Origin: Nonomuraea sp. NBC_00507
GTDB lineage: Bacteria; Actinomycetota; Actinomycetes; Streptosporangiales; Streptosporangiaceae
Direction: 5' to 3'
DNA length: 64,000 nt
NCBI RefSeq assembly: GCF_036013525.1
Contig: NZ_CP107853.1
Coordinates: 434,001-498,000, forward strand
Below, in pieces: positions 17,153 through 25,990 of the stretch (position 1 is its first letter; every line of letters starts with the position of its first letter). The position numbers and the translations under genes are program-made. Under the pieces are notes generated by a model. It searched no databases, was not told the origin of the DNA, and saw only the letters and a program-made list of their open reading frames with translations.

Positions 17153-17796
17153 TACGCCGCCCACGCCTCGTCGCCCATCCTGAGGATCTTCACCCCGATC
17201 CAGCCGAGGGCGACGACGGGGGCGGCCCAGAAGGGCACGGTCGCCGGGCCGTACGGGAAGGCGAAGGAGCCGACGTAGCCGGCGGCCACGACGAGCGGCA
17301 CCCACCAGCCCACGAACCCGGTCCGCCAAACGAGCACGGTCAGCAGCGGCAGACCGAGGAGCCCGAAGAACATCCACGGCATCTGGAACCCGAAGATCAC
17401 CCCGGGCAGGTCGATGATCTCGTCCATGAGCTTCTGCGCCTGCTCGGGCGGGTAGCGGCGGCCCAGCCACCACTCCACGGGATCCATCATCAGCAGGGCC
17501 GACAGGGAGAGGTAGCCGATGATGGTCAGGCCGCCCAGCACGTGGCTGAGCACCATGAGCCGGCGCCTCGTGAGATGCAGCAAGCCGAGTACGGCCACGG
17601 CCATGAGCATCCAGCTCCAGTGGTAGAGGACCGACTGAATCTGGGCGAGCGCGGGGTTGGCGCCGAAGCTGACGGCTTCCCTCTCGTCGCCCCAGGTGCC
17701 CGGGTCGACGGCAACGGCGATGGCCTGGAGCAGCGGGGCCACGATCAGCAGGACGCCTGCCGTGACGCGGCGGAAAGTCACCTGGTCGTTCAACAT
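17083..17796 (-). CDS. Uncharacterised multipass membrane protein
   Basis: This 237-aa protein has six or seven hydrophobic helices, starting with TAGVLLIVAPLLQAIAVAV. I do not recognise a named family; the helices and the DPVEWWLGRRYPPEQ loop resemble actinobacterial DUF4386-like membrane proteins only loosely. It ends inside the 3' end of uppP (70-bp antisense overlap), and the last 20 residues are hydrophilic read-through that may be recent. Confidence 0.75.
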   Translation of the reverse strand: MLNDQVTFRRVTAGVLLIVAPLLQAIAVAVDPGTWGDEREAVSFGANPALAQIQSVLYHWSWMLMAVAVLGLLHLTRRRLMVLSHVLGGLTIIGYLSLSALLMMDPVEWWLGRRYPPEQAQKLMDEIIDLPGVIFGFQMPWMFFGLLGLPLLTVLVWRTGFVGWWVPLVVAAGYVGSFAFPYGPATVPFWAAPVVALGWIGVKILRMGDEAWAAYYPSGGIQSTETANMTNTPSTIR

Positions 17797-17942
17797 GGCG
17801 CCGACGGTAGGCCGGGAGTGTGCCCGCGGGCGTCCGCCTGCTGGAGGACGGCTCGTCCGCTCCCAGGCGGAGAAGATCAGGCGGCGCGGGCCGCCGGAGC
17901 ACGGCCGGACCCCCGTCGTGGAGAGCCGGCCGCGCCGGTGCG

Positions 17943-18908
17943 TCACGCCGCGACGGGCGTGCGCGGGACGACGACACTGGGCTGGGGGCGGCGGCCCGGC
18001 AGGGCGAGCAGCACCAGGCCCAGCAGGCCCCACAGGGCCAGGACGCCCACTGGCGTCCACAGGGCCGCGCCGTCGAAGAAGACCGTGTTGCGCACCGCCT
18101 CGGCGGCCGGTCCGAGCGGGAGGATCTGCCCGACGGCGGCGTACCACTCCGGGATGTATCGCGCCCCGAGCGGCCCGCCGCTGGCCGGCAGCCCGATCGG
18201 GATGAACAGCAGCGCCGCGACCCCCACCCCGGGCACGCCGAGGAGCTTGCGCAGGCCCGCGACCACGAGCCCGATCGCCAGTGAGATGCCCCACGACACC
18301 ACCAGCAGCCAGCCGAACCGGCCCGGCAGCGCCCCGAACACCGTGTCGGCGAGCCACGCGTTGCCCGCGCCCGCGACCAGCGAGCCGGCTGCCAGCACGC
18401 CGAGCCGCCCGCCGAGACCGAGCCCGGGCGCGACCTGGAACATCAGCACGGCCAGCGCGATGCCCGGCAGGACCAGCGCGAGCACGTAGAACATGCCGGA
18501 GATGCCGCCGGAGTCGCCGGGCGGCAGCGGTGCCGCGTCCTCCACCTGCAACGGGCGCCCCTGGGCCTGGGCCGCCGCCTGGAAGGCGGAGGTGATGATC
18601 GTGGCGCCGGTGCGTCCGCCCGCGCTGGCCACGATCAGCTTGCCCTCCTGCGGCACGAGCACCGCGTCCACTTCCCTGTCGAGCAGCGCGGCCCGCGCGA
18701 CGTCGGCCGTGGTGTATTCGCTCAGCGCGAAGGCCCCCTCCTTGCGCTGGTCGATGGCCGCCTGGAGCTGTGCGACCTGCTCGCCGGGGGCGACGACCGC
18801 GACGGGCACGCCGTGCGGCTCCGGCTGGTGGAACGCGCCGAGGAACGATCCCGCGAAGAGCATCCCCAGCAGGGTGACCCCGACCACGAGGCCGATGATC
18901 TTTCCCAT
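17943..18908 (-). CDS. YhgE/Pip-like (DUF3533/ABC-2 permease-type) membrane protein
   Basis: This 321-aa protein has one N-terminal membrane helix (IIGLVVGVTLLGMLFAGSF), an extracytoplasmic domain of about 130 residues and five C-terminal helices, the topology of YhgE/Pip and ABC-2 type proteins. Such proteins are linked to export or phage/bacteriocin surface interaction; no ATPase is adjacent. I chose ATG 18906-18908 because AGGTGG lies 8 bp upstream; two in-frame GTG codons are slightly earlier. It is divergent from a TetR gene that likely represses it. Confidence 0.8.
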   Translation of the reverse strand: MGKIIGLVVGVTLLGMLFAGSFLGAFHQPEPHGVPVAVVAPGEQVAQLQAAIDQRKEGAFALSEYTTADVARAALLDREVDAVLVPQEGKLIVASAGGRTGATIITSAFQAAAQAQGRPLQVEDAAPLPPGDSGGISGMFYVLALVLPGIALAVLMFQVAPGLGLGGRLGVLAAGSLVAGAGNAWLADTVFGALPGRFGWLLVVSWGISLAIGLVVAGLRKLLGVPGVGVAALLFIPIGLPASGGPLGARYIPEWYAAVGQILPLGPAAEAVRNTVFFDGAALWTPVGVLALWGLLGLVLLALPGRRPQPSVVVPRTPVAA

Positions 18909-18938
18909 CTTTTTCACCACCTGATGACTTCATCGATG

Positions 18939-18963
18939 TTGAATTCTACGGTAGATGAATTCC
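18939..18963. promoter_or_regulatory. Candidate TetR operator
   Basis: A perfect 11-bp palindrome TCTACGGTAGA (18945-18955) is flanked on both sides by GAATTC (18941 and 18957), 31 bp upstream of the YhgE-like gene and 19 bp upstream of tetR. The symmetry and position fit a TetR dimer site controlling both. Confidence 0.5.
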
Positions 18964-18981
18964 ACATGATTGAATAGGCCC

Positions 18982-19593
18982 ATGGCCGACGAACGGGGCA
19001 GACGACCGGGGAACCCGCAGACGAGGGACGAGATCCTGGAGGCCGCGATCGCCGCCTTCCTCGCCAAGGGCTATCGCGACACCACGATCAGGGGCGTCGC
19101 ACGGGAGGCAGGCGTCGACCCGGCGCTCGTGATGCACTTCTTCGGCACCAAGGACGGGCTGTTCGAAGCGGCGATCAACGGCAGCATGCCGGTCGCGCTG
19201 ATGATGGAGGCCCTCGACGGCGACGAGGAGCACCTCGCCGAGCGGCTCTCCAGGAGATATGTGGAGCTCTGGGAGGATCCGGCGCACGGGCCGAGGATGT
19301 CGGCCGTGTTGCAGGCGGCCACCGCCACCTCGGCGGCGGCCGACCTGCTGAAGCACCTGATGCGCCAGGAGTTGCTCGGCCCCATCGCCCGGCGGCTGTC
19401 GAGCGACCACGCCGAGGTCCGGGCACTGCTCGCGGCCTCGCAACTGGTCGGCATCGCGATGCTCCGCTACGTCCTCAAGGTGGAGCCGCTGGCGTCGCTG
19501 CCCGCCGGCGTGGTCGCGGCCGCCGTCGCACCGACCCTCCAGCGTTATCTGACGGGTGCGCTCTCCCTGGAGGAGATCGCCGTCTCGCGGTAG
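18982..19593 (+). CDS. TetR family transcriptional regulator
   Basis: This 203-aa regulator has an N-terminal HTH: TRDEILEAAIAAFLAKGY, then TTIRGVAREAGVDPALVMHFF. The C-terminal domain matches the TetR_C_17-like group (actinobacterial). It is divergent from the YhgE-like membrane protein. ATG 18982 (MADERGRR) is preferred over the TTG four codons earlier, since an AGG precedes it. Its last 49 bp overlap the convergent MFS gene. Confidence 0.92.
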   Translation: MADERGRRPGNPQTRDEILEAAIAAFLAKGYRDTTIRGVAREAGVDPALVMHFFGTKDGLFEAAINGSMPVALMMEALDGDEEHLAERLSRRYVELWEDPAHGPRMSAVLQAATATSAAADLLKHLMRQELLGPIARRLSSDHAEVRALLAASQLVGIAMLRYVLKVEPLASLPAGVVAAAVAPTLQRYLTGALSLEEIAVSR

Positions 19594-20693
19594 GTGGCCA
19601 TCGTGAACAGCAGCGTCACCAGGCCGAACGCGGTGGCCAGTACGATCACGCCCGTCCTGCCGTACCAGTCGAGCGCCGCGCCGCCGGCGAGCCCGGCCAT
19701 GAACAGCCCGAGGTACTGCGCGGACGACAGCAGCCCGAGCCCGATCGGCACGTTGTCGGGAACCGCGGCGACGGTCCTGAACTGCTGGGCAGGCGCCACC
19801 AGCCAGCCGAGCGCGCCCCACAGGAACGCCCAGCCGAGCGCGATCGGCAGCGCGAGGTTCGCGACGGGGATGAGGGCCATGAACACGGTGGACGCGGCCA
19901 GGCCCACCATGATCATCTTACGCGGCCCGTACGCGTCGGTGAGGCGTCCGCCCAGCTGGTTGCCGACGACCCCGCCCAGCCCCCATGCCCACAACACAGC
20001 GGGCAGCGGCAGGTCGAACAGCGACCCGATGTAGGTGTACGCGGTGAACGCGGCCGCGAACGCCAGCAACTGCGTGACCAGCACCGCCAGCACCCGCCGG
20101 TCCCCCAGCGGCGTGAAACGCTCCTTCAGCCGCCCCGACGCCGGAATCCTGAGCTCGGGCACCACGACCGCCACCCAGACGAGCCCGACCACCCCGAGTC
20201 CCACCACGAGCCAGAGCGTGGCCCGCCAGCCGGCGGCCGAGCCCAGCCACGTGCCGAGCGGCACCCCGATCGCCGACGAAACACTCAATCCGCCCATGAC
20301 CAGCGCGAGTGCGCGCCCGCGGCGCTCCGGCGCGGTCAGCGCGTTGGCCACACCCGACGCGGTCGGCGTGAACATGGCCGCCCCGGCGGCGGCGATCACC
20401 CGGGTGACCAGGACCAGCGGGTACGTCGCGGCGAACGCGGTCAGCACATTGCCCAGCACGAAGACGCCCAGGGCCAGGAGCAACAACCGCTTGCGCGGCA
20501 GGCGGGCGGTCAGGGCGGCGAGCAGGGGCGACAATACCGCGTACGCCAGCGCGAAGACCGTCATCAATTGCCCCGCCGCCGACGGTGAAACCGCCAAATC
20601 CGCCGAGATAGGCGCTAAGAGCCCGGCGGTCACGAATATGCCAGTACCGATCGCGAAATTTCCGACAGCCAGCGGAAAGAGCCGCGCACTCAT
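19545..20693 (-). CDS. MFS transporter (drug efflux type, Ara/chloramphenicol-efflux group)
   Basis: This 382-aa exporter has 12 membrane segments. The N-terminal MSARLFPLAVGNFAIGTGIF and the motif A region LTARLPRKRLL are typical of the DHA1 (CmlA/AraJ-like) group. GGAGG lies 5 bp before the ATG. It is divergent from an ArsR regulator with a 9-bp inverted repeat in between, suggesting repressor control of efflux. The substrate is unknown. Confidence 0.9.
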   Translation of the reverse strand: MSARLFPLAVGNFAIGTGIFVTAGLLAPISADLAVSPSAAGQLMTVFALAYAVLSPLLAALTARLPRKRLLLLALGVFVLGNVLTAFAATYPLVLVTRVIAAAGAAMFTPTASGVANALTAPERRGRALALVMGGLSVSSAIGVPLGTWLGSAAGWRATLWLVVGLGVVGLVWVAVVVPELRIPASGRLKERFTPLGDRRVLAVLVTQLLAFAAAFTAYTYIGSLFDLPLPAVLWAWGLGGVVGNQLGGRLTDAYGPRKMIMVGLAASTVFMALIPVANLALPIALGWAFLWGALGWLVAPAQQFRTVAAVPDNVPIGLGLLSSAQYLGLFMAGLAGGAALDWYGRTGVIVLATAFGLVTLLFTMATYRETAISSRESAPVR

Positions 20694-20726
20694 GGAGCCT
20701 CCAGCGAATGTTGGATGCCCATCAAA

Positions 20727-20764
20727 CTGTCTTATAGTTGGATAGTTGTCAAACCATAAGACAG
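20727..20764. promoter_or_regulatory. Inverted-repeat operator between MFS exporter and arsR
   Basis: CTGTCTTAT (20727-20735) and ATAAGACAG (20756-20764) are perfect inverted arms 20 bp apart. The spacer holds an imperfect palindrome around GTTGTCAAAC (20745-20754). The region is markedly AT-rich compared with its surroundings and lies 15 bp from the arsR start, as expected for an ArsR-type operator and divergent promoters. Confidence 0.55.
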
Positions 20765-20779
20765 AGGTAGGGTTCACCC

Positions 20780-21103
20780 ATGCGCCTGCTACCGCATCCC
20801 GCCACCGAGGACATCGAGCTCACCGAGGTCCTGCGGGCGCTGGCCGACCCGGTCCGGCTGGAGATCGTCGTCCGGTTGTCCGTGGCGGGCGAGTTGACCT
20901 GCACCGTCGCCGGCGACGACCTCGGCGTGCACAAGTCGACGGCCTCACACCATTACCGGACCCTGCGCGAGGCGGGCGTGGTGCTCACCAAGCAGGAAGG
21001 CAGGCTCAAGTTCATGAGCCTGCGCCGCGACGACCTGGAGTCCCGCTTCCCTGGCCTGCTCGACTCGATCCTGGCCGCGACCACATCCCATGTCCGCTTC
21101 TGA
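20780..21103 (+). CDS. ArsR family transcriptional regulator
   Basis: This 107-aa winged-helix protein has LRALADPVRLEIVVRL and the recognition helix VHKSTASHHYRTLREAG. It lacks the ELCVCD metal motif, so it is probably not arsenic-responsive. It likely controls the divergent MFS exporter. Its 3' end overlaps the start of hrpB by 14 bp. Confidence 0.9.
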   Translation: MRLLPHPATEDIELTEVLRALADPVRLEIVVRLSVAGELTCTVAGDDLGVHKSTASHHYRTLREAGVVLTKQEGRLKFMSLRRDDLESRFPGLLDSILAATTSHVRF

Positions 21104-23480
21104 CCAGCTGCCCATCCACGACGTCCTGCCCGAGCTGCTCGGCGTGCTCGAGCGGCACGGCACCGCCGTGCTGACCGCACCGCCCGGCACGGGCAAGACG
21201 ACGGTGGTGCCCCTAGCGCTGGCCGAGGCGGGGATGCGGGTGCTGGTGGCCGAGCCGCGGCGGCTGGCCGTACGCGCGGCGGCCCGGCGGATGGGCGTGA
21301 GCTACACGATCCGCGGTGAGCGCCACACGGGCGCGAACCCCATGGTGGAGGTGGTCACGACCGGCGTGCTGCTCCAGCGGCTCCAGCGGGACCAGGAACT
21401 GGCCGGGGTGGACGCGGTCATGCTGGACGAGTGCCACGAGCGGCACCTGGACGCGGACACGGCACTGGCGTTCCTGCTGGACGTGCGCGACACGCTCCGC
21501 CCCGACCTGCGCCTCATCGCCACCTCCGCCACCGCCGACGCCGCGCCCTGGTCCCGCCTGCTCGGCGGCCCCGTCGTGACGGCCACCGGGGCCGCGTATC
21601 CGGTCGAGACGGTGTGGGCCCCATCCCCGCGCCAGGTCGCCCCGCCGCACGGCCTGCGCGTGGATCCCGCGTTCCTGTCCCACGTGGCTTCCGTGGTCCG
21701 CCGCGCTTGGGCCGAACGCGACGGCGACGTGCTGTGCTTCCTTCCCGGGGTGGGCGAGATCGCCAAGGTGGCGGCGGCACTCTCCGACGTCCCGGAGGTG
21801 CTGCAGGTGCACGGCCAGGCCCCGGCCCACGTCCAGGACGCCGTCCTGTCGGCCGGGCGGGCGCGCCGGGTGGTCCTGGCCACCTCCGTCGCCGAGTCGA
21901 GCCTGACCGTTCCCGGCGTCCGGGTGGTCGTGGACTCGGGGCTGGCGCGCGAGCCGCGTACGGACCATGCCCGGGGTCTGGGGTCGCTCACCACGGTCAG
22001 GGTCTCCAAGGCTGCCGCGGCCCAGCGGGCGGGCCGGGCGGGCCGGGAGGCCCCTGGCACGGTGTATCGATGCTGGACCGCCGCCGACCACGAGCGCCTG
22101 GCCGACCATCCGCGCCCTGAGATCGTGCTCGCGGACCTGACCGGGTTCGCGTTGCAGGCGGCCTGCTGGGGTGACGCCGACGCCTCCGGCCTGGCGCTCC
22201 TGGACCCGCCACCGGCCGCCGCGATGTCCGCCGCCACCCGCACCCTGGCGGAGCTCGGTGCCCTCGGTCCTGGATCCCGGGTGACGGACCGCGGGCGGCG
22301 GATGGCACTCGCGGGTGTGCACCCTCGCCTGGCCAGGGCGCTGCTGGATCTGGGCCCGCGCGCCGCCGAGGTCGTGGCCCTGCTGTCCGAGCAGTTGCCG
22401 CGCGACGCGGGGGACGACCTGGTGGAGGTCTGGCGCACGGCTCTCCGTGGCGGATCCGGCTTCGCCGCACGCTGGCGCCGGGAGGCTCAGCGTCTCCGCA
22501 GAGCGGCCACCCCATCGGCCGGCGAGGTCGGCGGCGCAACCGCGCAAGACGTGCTGGCCGGGATGGCCGTGGCGCTGGCGTTTCCCGAGCGGGTGGCGCG
22601 GCGGCGTGGCGGCGGCTATCTCATGGCGTCCGGCACCCGGGCCGAGCTCCCCGAGGGCTCACGGCTGCAGACCGCGCAGTGGCTGGCCATCGCGGTCGCC
22701 GACCGCCCCACCGGATCGGCGTCGGCCCGCATCAGGCAGGCGGTCGCGATCGACGAGGACATCGCCAGGCTGGCGCACCCCACCACGACAGATGACGAGG
22801 TCGAGTGGCGGGTCCCGCCGGGCGAGCGTCGCGGCGACGTCTCCGCCCGCAGGGTCGAGCGCATGGGCGCCATCGAGCTGTCCTCGACCCCGCTCAAGGA
22901 CGCCGACGTCCGCGAGGCCATCCTGTACGGCCTCCGCACCGAGGACGTCCTGACCTGGACGAAACAGGCCAAGGACCTCAGGGACCGCCTGGCCTTCTGC
23001 CACCGCGCGATCGGCGCCCCGTGGCCCTCGATGGACACGCTCATCGACCTGGCCGACCAATGGCTGGAACCCGAGCTGTCGAGAGCCCGCCGCCGCGCCG
23101 ACCTGGAACGCCTCGACGTCGCCCAGGCGCTCAAGCGCCTGATCCCGTGGAGCGAACGCCTGGAAAAGGTCGCCCCCGAGCGCATCGAGGTGCCCAGCGG
23201 CTCCCACATCCGTGTGGACTACTCGGGCGAGCAGCCGGTGCTGGCGGTGAAGCTGCAGGAGCTGTTCGGCTGGCAGGAAACGCCGGAGATCGCGGGCGTG
23301 CCGGTCCTGGTGCATCTGCTCTCCCCGGCGGGCCGGCCGGTGGCAGTCACCGCGGACCTGGCGTCGTTCTGGCGGGACGCCTACCGTTCCGTACGCGCCG
23401 AACTCCGCGGCCGCTACCCCAAGCACCCCTGGCCGGAGGACCCGCTGACGGCCGTCCCCACGAACCGGACCCGCAAATGA
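21090..23480 (+). CDS. hrpB: ATP-dependent helicase HrpB
   Basis: This 796-aa DExH-box helicase has Walker A APPGTGKTT near residue 33, the DECH box MLDECHERHLD, motif III SATAD and motif VI QRAGRAGR, followed by the HA2 region and the HrpB C-terminal domain (LFGWQETPEIA and LLSPAGRPVAVTADL). Length matches the family (about 800-850 aa). The biological role of HrpB in actinobacteria is poorly defined. It overlaps arsR by 14 bp, an unusual coupling that probably only reflects compact packing. Confidence 0.94.
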   Translation: MSASDQLPIHDVLPELLGVLERHGTAVLTAPPGTGKTTVVPLALAEAGMRVLVAEPRRLAVRAAARRMGVSYTIRGERHTGANPMVEVVTTGVLLQRLQRDQELAGVDAVMLDECHERHLDADTALAFLLDVRDTLRPDLRLIATSATADAAPWSRLLGGPVVTATGAAYPVETVWAPSPRQVAPPHGLRVDPAFLSHVASVVRRAWAERDGDVLCFLPGVGEIAKVAAALSDVPEVLQVHGQAPAHVQDAVLSAGRARRVVLATSVAESSLTVPGVRVVVDSGLAREPRTDHARGLGSLTTVRVSKAAAAQRAGRAGREAPGTVYRCWTAADHERLADHPRPEIVLADLTGFALQAACWGDADASGLALLDPPPAAAMSAATRTLAELGALGPGSRVTDRGRRMALAGVHPRLARALLDLGPRAAEVVALLSEQLPRDAGDDLVEVWRTALRGGSGFAARWRREAQRLRRAATPSAGEVGGATAQDVLAGMAVALAFPERVARRRGGGYLMASGTRAELPEGSRLQTAQWLAIAVADRPTGSASARIRQAVAIDEDIARLAHPTTTDDEVEWRVPPGERRGDVSARRVERMGAIELSSTPLKDADVREAILYGLRTEDVLTWTKQAKDLRDRLAFCHRAIGAPWPSMDTLIDLADQWLEPELSRARRRADLERLDVAQALKRLIPWSERLEKVAPERIEVPSGSHIRVDYSGEQPVLAVKLQELFGWQETPEIAGVPVLVHLLSPAGRPVAVTADLASFWRDAYRSVRAELRGRYPKHPWPEDPLTAVPTNRTRK

Positions 23481-23526
23481 CCATCCCACTCTCGCCACCA
23501 GGTGGGAAAAGCTGCAGACTCTAGAC

Positions 23527-24963
23527 ATGTTGTGGGCAGGCAAGACCGCCACCGAGATCGCGACGGCCGTCCGGCGCGGCGAGGTCTCGGCCACGACGGT
23601 CGTCGAGGAGCATCTGCACGTCATCTCCGCACGGGACCCCGAGGTGGGAGCCTTCCGGCTGGTCAGGGAGCAGGCCGTGGAGGAGGCGCAGGCCGTGCAG
23701 AAACGTCCCGACCTGGCGCAGTTGCCGCTGGCGGGCGTTCCCGTCGCGGTGAAGGACAACCTGGAGGTGGCCGGCGAGGCCACCCGCGGCGGCTCCGCCG
23801 GCACCGCGGACGTGCCCGCGCGGGCGGACCACGCGACGGTCGCGCGGCTGCGCGCGGCGGGCGCGGTGGTCGTCGGCCTGACCAACCTGCCCGAGCTGGG
23901 GCTCGTGGCGTTCGGCGACAGCGCGTACGGCATCGTGCGCAACCCTTGGGACCGGACCCGCACGACCGGCGGCTCGTCCTCGGGCAGCGCGGCGGCCGTG
24001 GCGGCGGGCATGGTGCCGATCGCGCTCGGCAACGACGGCATGGGCTCGCTGCGCATCCCGGCGGCGGCCTGCGGCGTGCTGGCCATCAAGCCGGGCGCCG
24101 GTGTCGTGCCCCCGCCGGCCAACGACTGGGATCGGCTGACGGAGAACGGCCCGCTGGCCACGACCGCGTCCGACCTGTCGCTCGCGCTGTCCGTGCTGGC
24201 CGCCGACCCGTCGCTGGCCGAGGCATGGCGTGGCGGCCGCCGGGTGGATCCACGCCCGCCCATGCTGCGCTCGGTCTGGGCGGACGACGAGGAGGTGTGG
24301 GAGCCGGCGCCGCCGGACAGCCAGGAGCTGTTCGACCTGCGGGTGGCGTACGCGCCTCAGCCACTGCCGGTCGGCCTGCCCATGGACAAGGAGTTCCAGG
24401 CGGCGGTGCGCGCGGCGGCGGAGACGTTGCGGGTGGCCGGGCACACGGTGGTCGAGCACGGCCACCGGCTGCCTGCCTGGCTGGGCCCGGCCGCGGTCGC
24501 CACCTGGCTCGGCCAGGCCGCGACGGCGGCGGACGACCTGGACAGCCGGAGTGTGGAGCGGCGCACCCGGGCGCTGGCCCGCGCCGGCCGGGTGCTGGGC
24601 CGGCTCAAGCTGAACGGCGTACGCGGACGCGAGCGCTGGAGCGCCTATGGGGCCGATCAGTGGTTCGGTGACGCGGACGTGCTGGTCACGCCCGTGCTGG
24701 GCACCATCCCGCCCAGGGCGGACCGCTGGGGCGAGCGCGGACTGTTCCGCAACGTGCTGGCGAACCTCAGGTTCGCCCCCGCCACGGGCGCCTGGAACAT
24801 GTGCGGCTGGCCCGCGATCAGCGTGCCCATCGCCACCCACTCCAGCGGCCTGCCGATCGGCGTGCAGCTCATCGCCCCGCCCGGCGGCGAGCCGCACCTG
24901 CTCGGCCTGGCCGCCCAGCTCCAGTCCGCCCACCCCCCGGTGCGGCCACGCGGCTATCACTGA
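23527..24963 (+). CDS. Amidase (amidase signature family)
   Basis: This 478-aa hydrolase has the Ser-Ser-Lys triad: Lys in GVPVAVKDNLEV (near 80), cis-Ser in GGSSSGSAAAVAAG and nucleophile Ser in GNDGMGSLRIPAAACG. Asp/Thr at the usual GSDTGGS position are replaced (GNDGMGS), but the catalytic Ser is retained. It is a general amidase rather than GatA, since no gatB/gatC lie nearby. A short AT-rich gap separates it from hrpB. Confidence 0.92.
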   Translation: MLWAGKTATEIATAVRRGEVSATTVVEEHLHVISARDPEVGAFRLVREQAVEEAQAVQKRPDLAQLPLAGVPVAVKDNLEVAGEATRGGSAGTADVPARADHATVARLRAAGAVVVGLTNLPELGLVAFGDSAYGIVRNPWDRTRTTGGSSSGSAAAVAAGMVPIALGNDGMGSLRIPAAACGVLAIKPGAGVVPPPANDWDRLTENGPLATTASDLSLALSVLAADPSLAEAWRGGRRVDPRPPMLRSVWADDEEVWEPAPPDSQELFDLRVAYAPQPLPVGLPMDKEFQAAVRAAAETLRVAGHTVVEHGHRLPAWLGPAAVATWLGQAATAADDLDSRSVERRTRALARAGRVLGRLKLNGVRGRERWSAYGADQWFGDADVLVTPVLGTIPPRADRWGERGLFRNVLANLRFAPATGAWNMCGWPAISVPIATHSSGLPIGVQLIAPPGGEPHLLGLAAQLQSAHPPVRPRGYH

Positions 24964-24982
24964 CCGCCGGGGGGTGAACGGC

Positions 24983-25828
24983 TCAGATCCCGACCGGGTG
25001 CCAGACGGTCTTGGTCTCCAGGAACCGGGTCATCCGCCCGATCCCCGGGTCGGCCGTCCAGTCCTCCTGGGTGGGCCGCAGGACCCGCTTGAGGTTGTCC
25101 GCAGCCGCCTGCTCGCAGCGCAGCGCCAGATCGGCGTCCGCCACCCCGGTCAGGTCGAGCCCGTTGACGTCCATGTGGCCCGCCAGCCAGGGCGCGAGCT
25201 CGGCCTGCTTGCCGGTGAGCACGTTGACGACACCGCCGGGCAGGTCGGACGTGGCCATGACCTCGGCCAGGGTGATCGAGGCGAGCGGGGACGGCTCGGA
25301 GGCCACGACCACGCAGGTGTTGCCGGTGACGATCACCGGCGCGACCACCGACACCAGCCCGAGCAGCGGGTCGGCGGGCGCGACGATCGCGACCACCCCG
25401 GTCGGCTCGGGTGAGGACAGGTTGAAGTAGGGGCCCGCGACCGGGTTGGCCGCCCCGTGCACCGAGGCGATCTTGTCGGACCACCCGGCGTACCAGACGA
25501 GCCGGTCCACCGCCGCGTCCACCGCCTCCAGCGCCGCCCTCTTACCGCCGCCCACCTCCTCGGCGAACTGGGCGCGCCGCCCCTCCAGCATCTCGGCGAC
25601 GCGATAGAGGATCTGCCCCCGGTTGTAGGGGGTCGCGCCCGACCAGCCGGGGAACGCCTTGCGCGCGGCCACCACGGCGTCGCGGGCGTCCTTGCGCGAG
25701 GCATGCGAGGCGTTGGCGAGGAATTCGCCCTTGGGCGAGGTCACGGGGTAGGACCTCCCACTCTCAGAGCGCGGGAACGCCCCGCCGATGTACAGCTTGT
25801 AGGTCTTTCTGACGGACAGCCGGCTCAT
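24983..25828 (-). CDS. Half-length aldehyde dehydrogenase-like protein (non-catalytic)
   Basis: This 281-aa protein covers the N-terminal, cofactor-binding half of an aldehyde dehydrogenase (YPVTSPKGEFLANASHASRKD, YNRGQILYRVAEMLEGRR, LPGGVVNVLTGKQ). It ends before the catalytic Cys/Glu region, and the FTGS cofactor loop is replaced by GLDLTGVAD. It lies 162 bp downstream of a full aldehyde dehydrogenase in the same direction. In the ALDH16 group a catalytic and a degenerate ALDH domain are fused; this gene looks like the split form. RBS GGAGGG and start MSRLSV are convincing, so it is not simply a fragment. Confidence 0.85.
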   Translation of the reverse strand: MSRLSVRKTYKLYIGGAFPRSESGRSYPVTSPKGEFLANASHASRKDARDAVVAARKAFPGWSGATPYNRGQILYRVAEMLEGRRAQFAEEVGGGKRAALEAVDAAVDRLVWYAGWSDKIASVHGAANPVAGPYFNLSSPEPTGVVAIVAPADPLLGLVSVVAPVIVTGNTCVVVASEPSPLASITLAEVMATSDLPGGVVNVLTGKQAELAPWLAGHMDVNGLDLTGVADADLALRCEQAAADNLKRVLRPTQEDWTADPGIGRMTRFLETKTVWHPVGI

Positions 25829-25990
25829 CGACCCTCCTGCGAGGTATGGACGGGGACGAAGACCTGGCCGCACCGGCTCACGCCGCAGCGGTGGGCGTAC
25901 CAGCCGGTGCGTACCGGACGACCGGCCCGCGCGAAAGCGTGGCCCCGGGTGGCCTGCGCACGCCGTTTCCTACGCCCGAAGCGGCGATGC

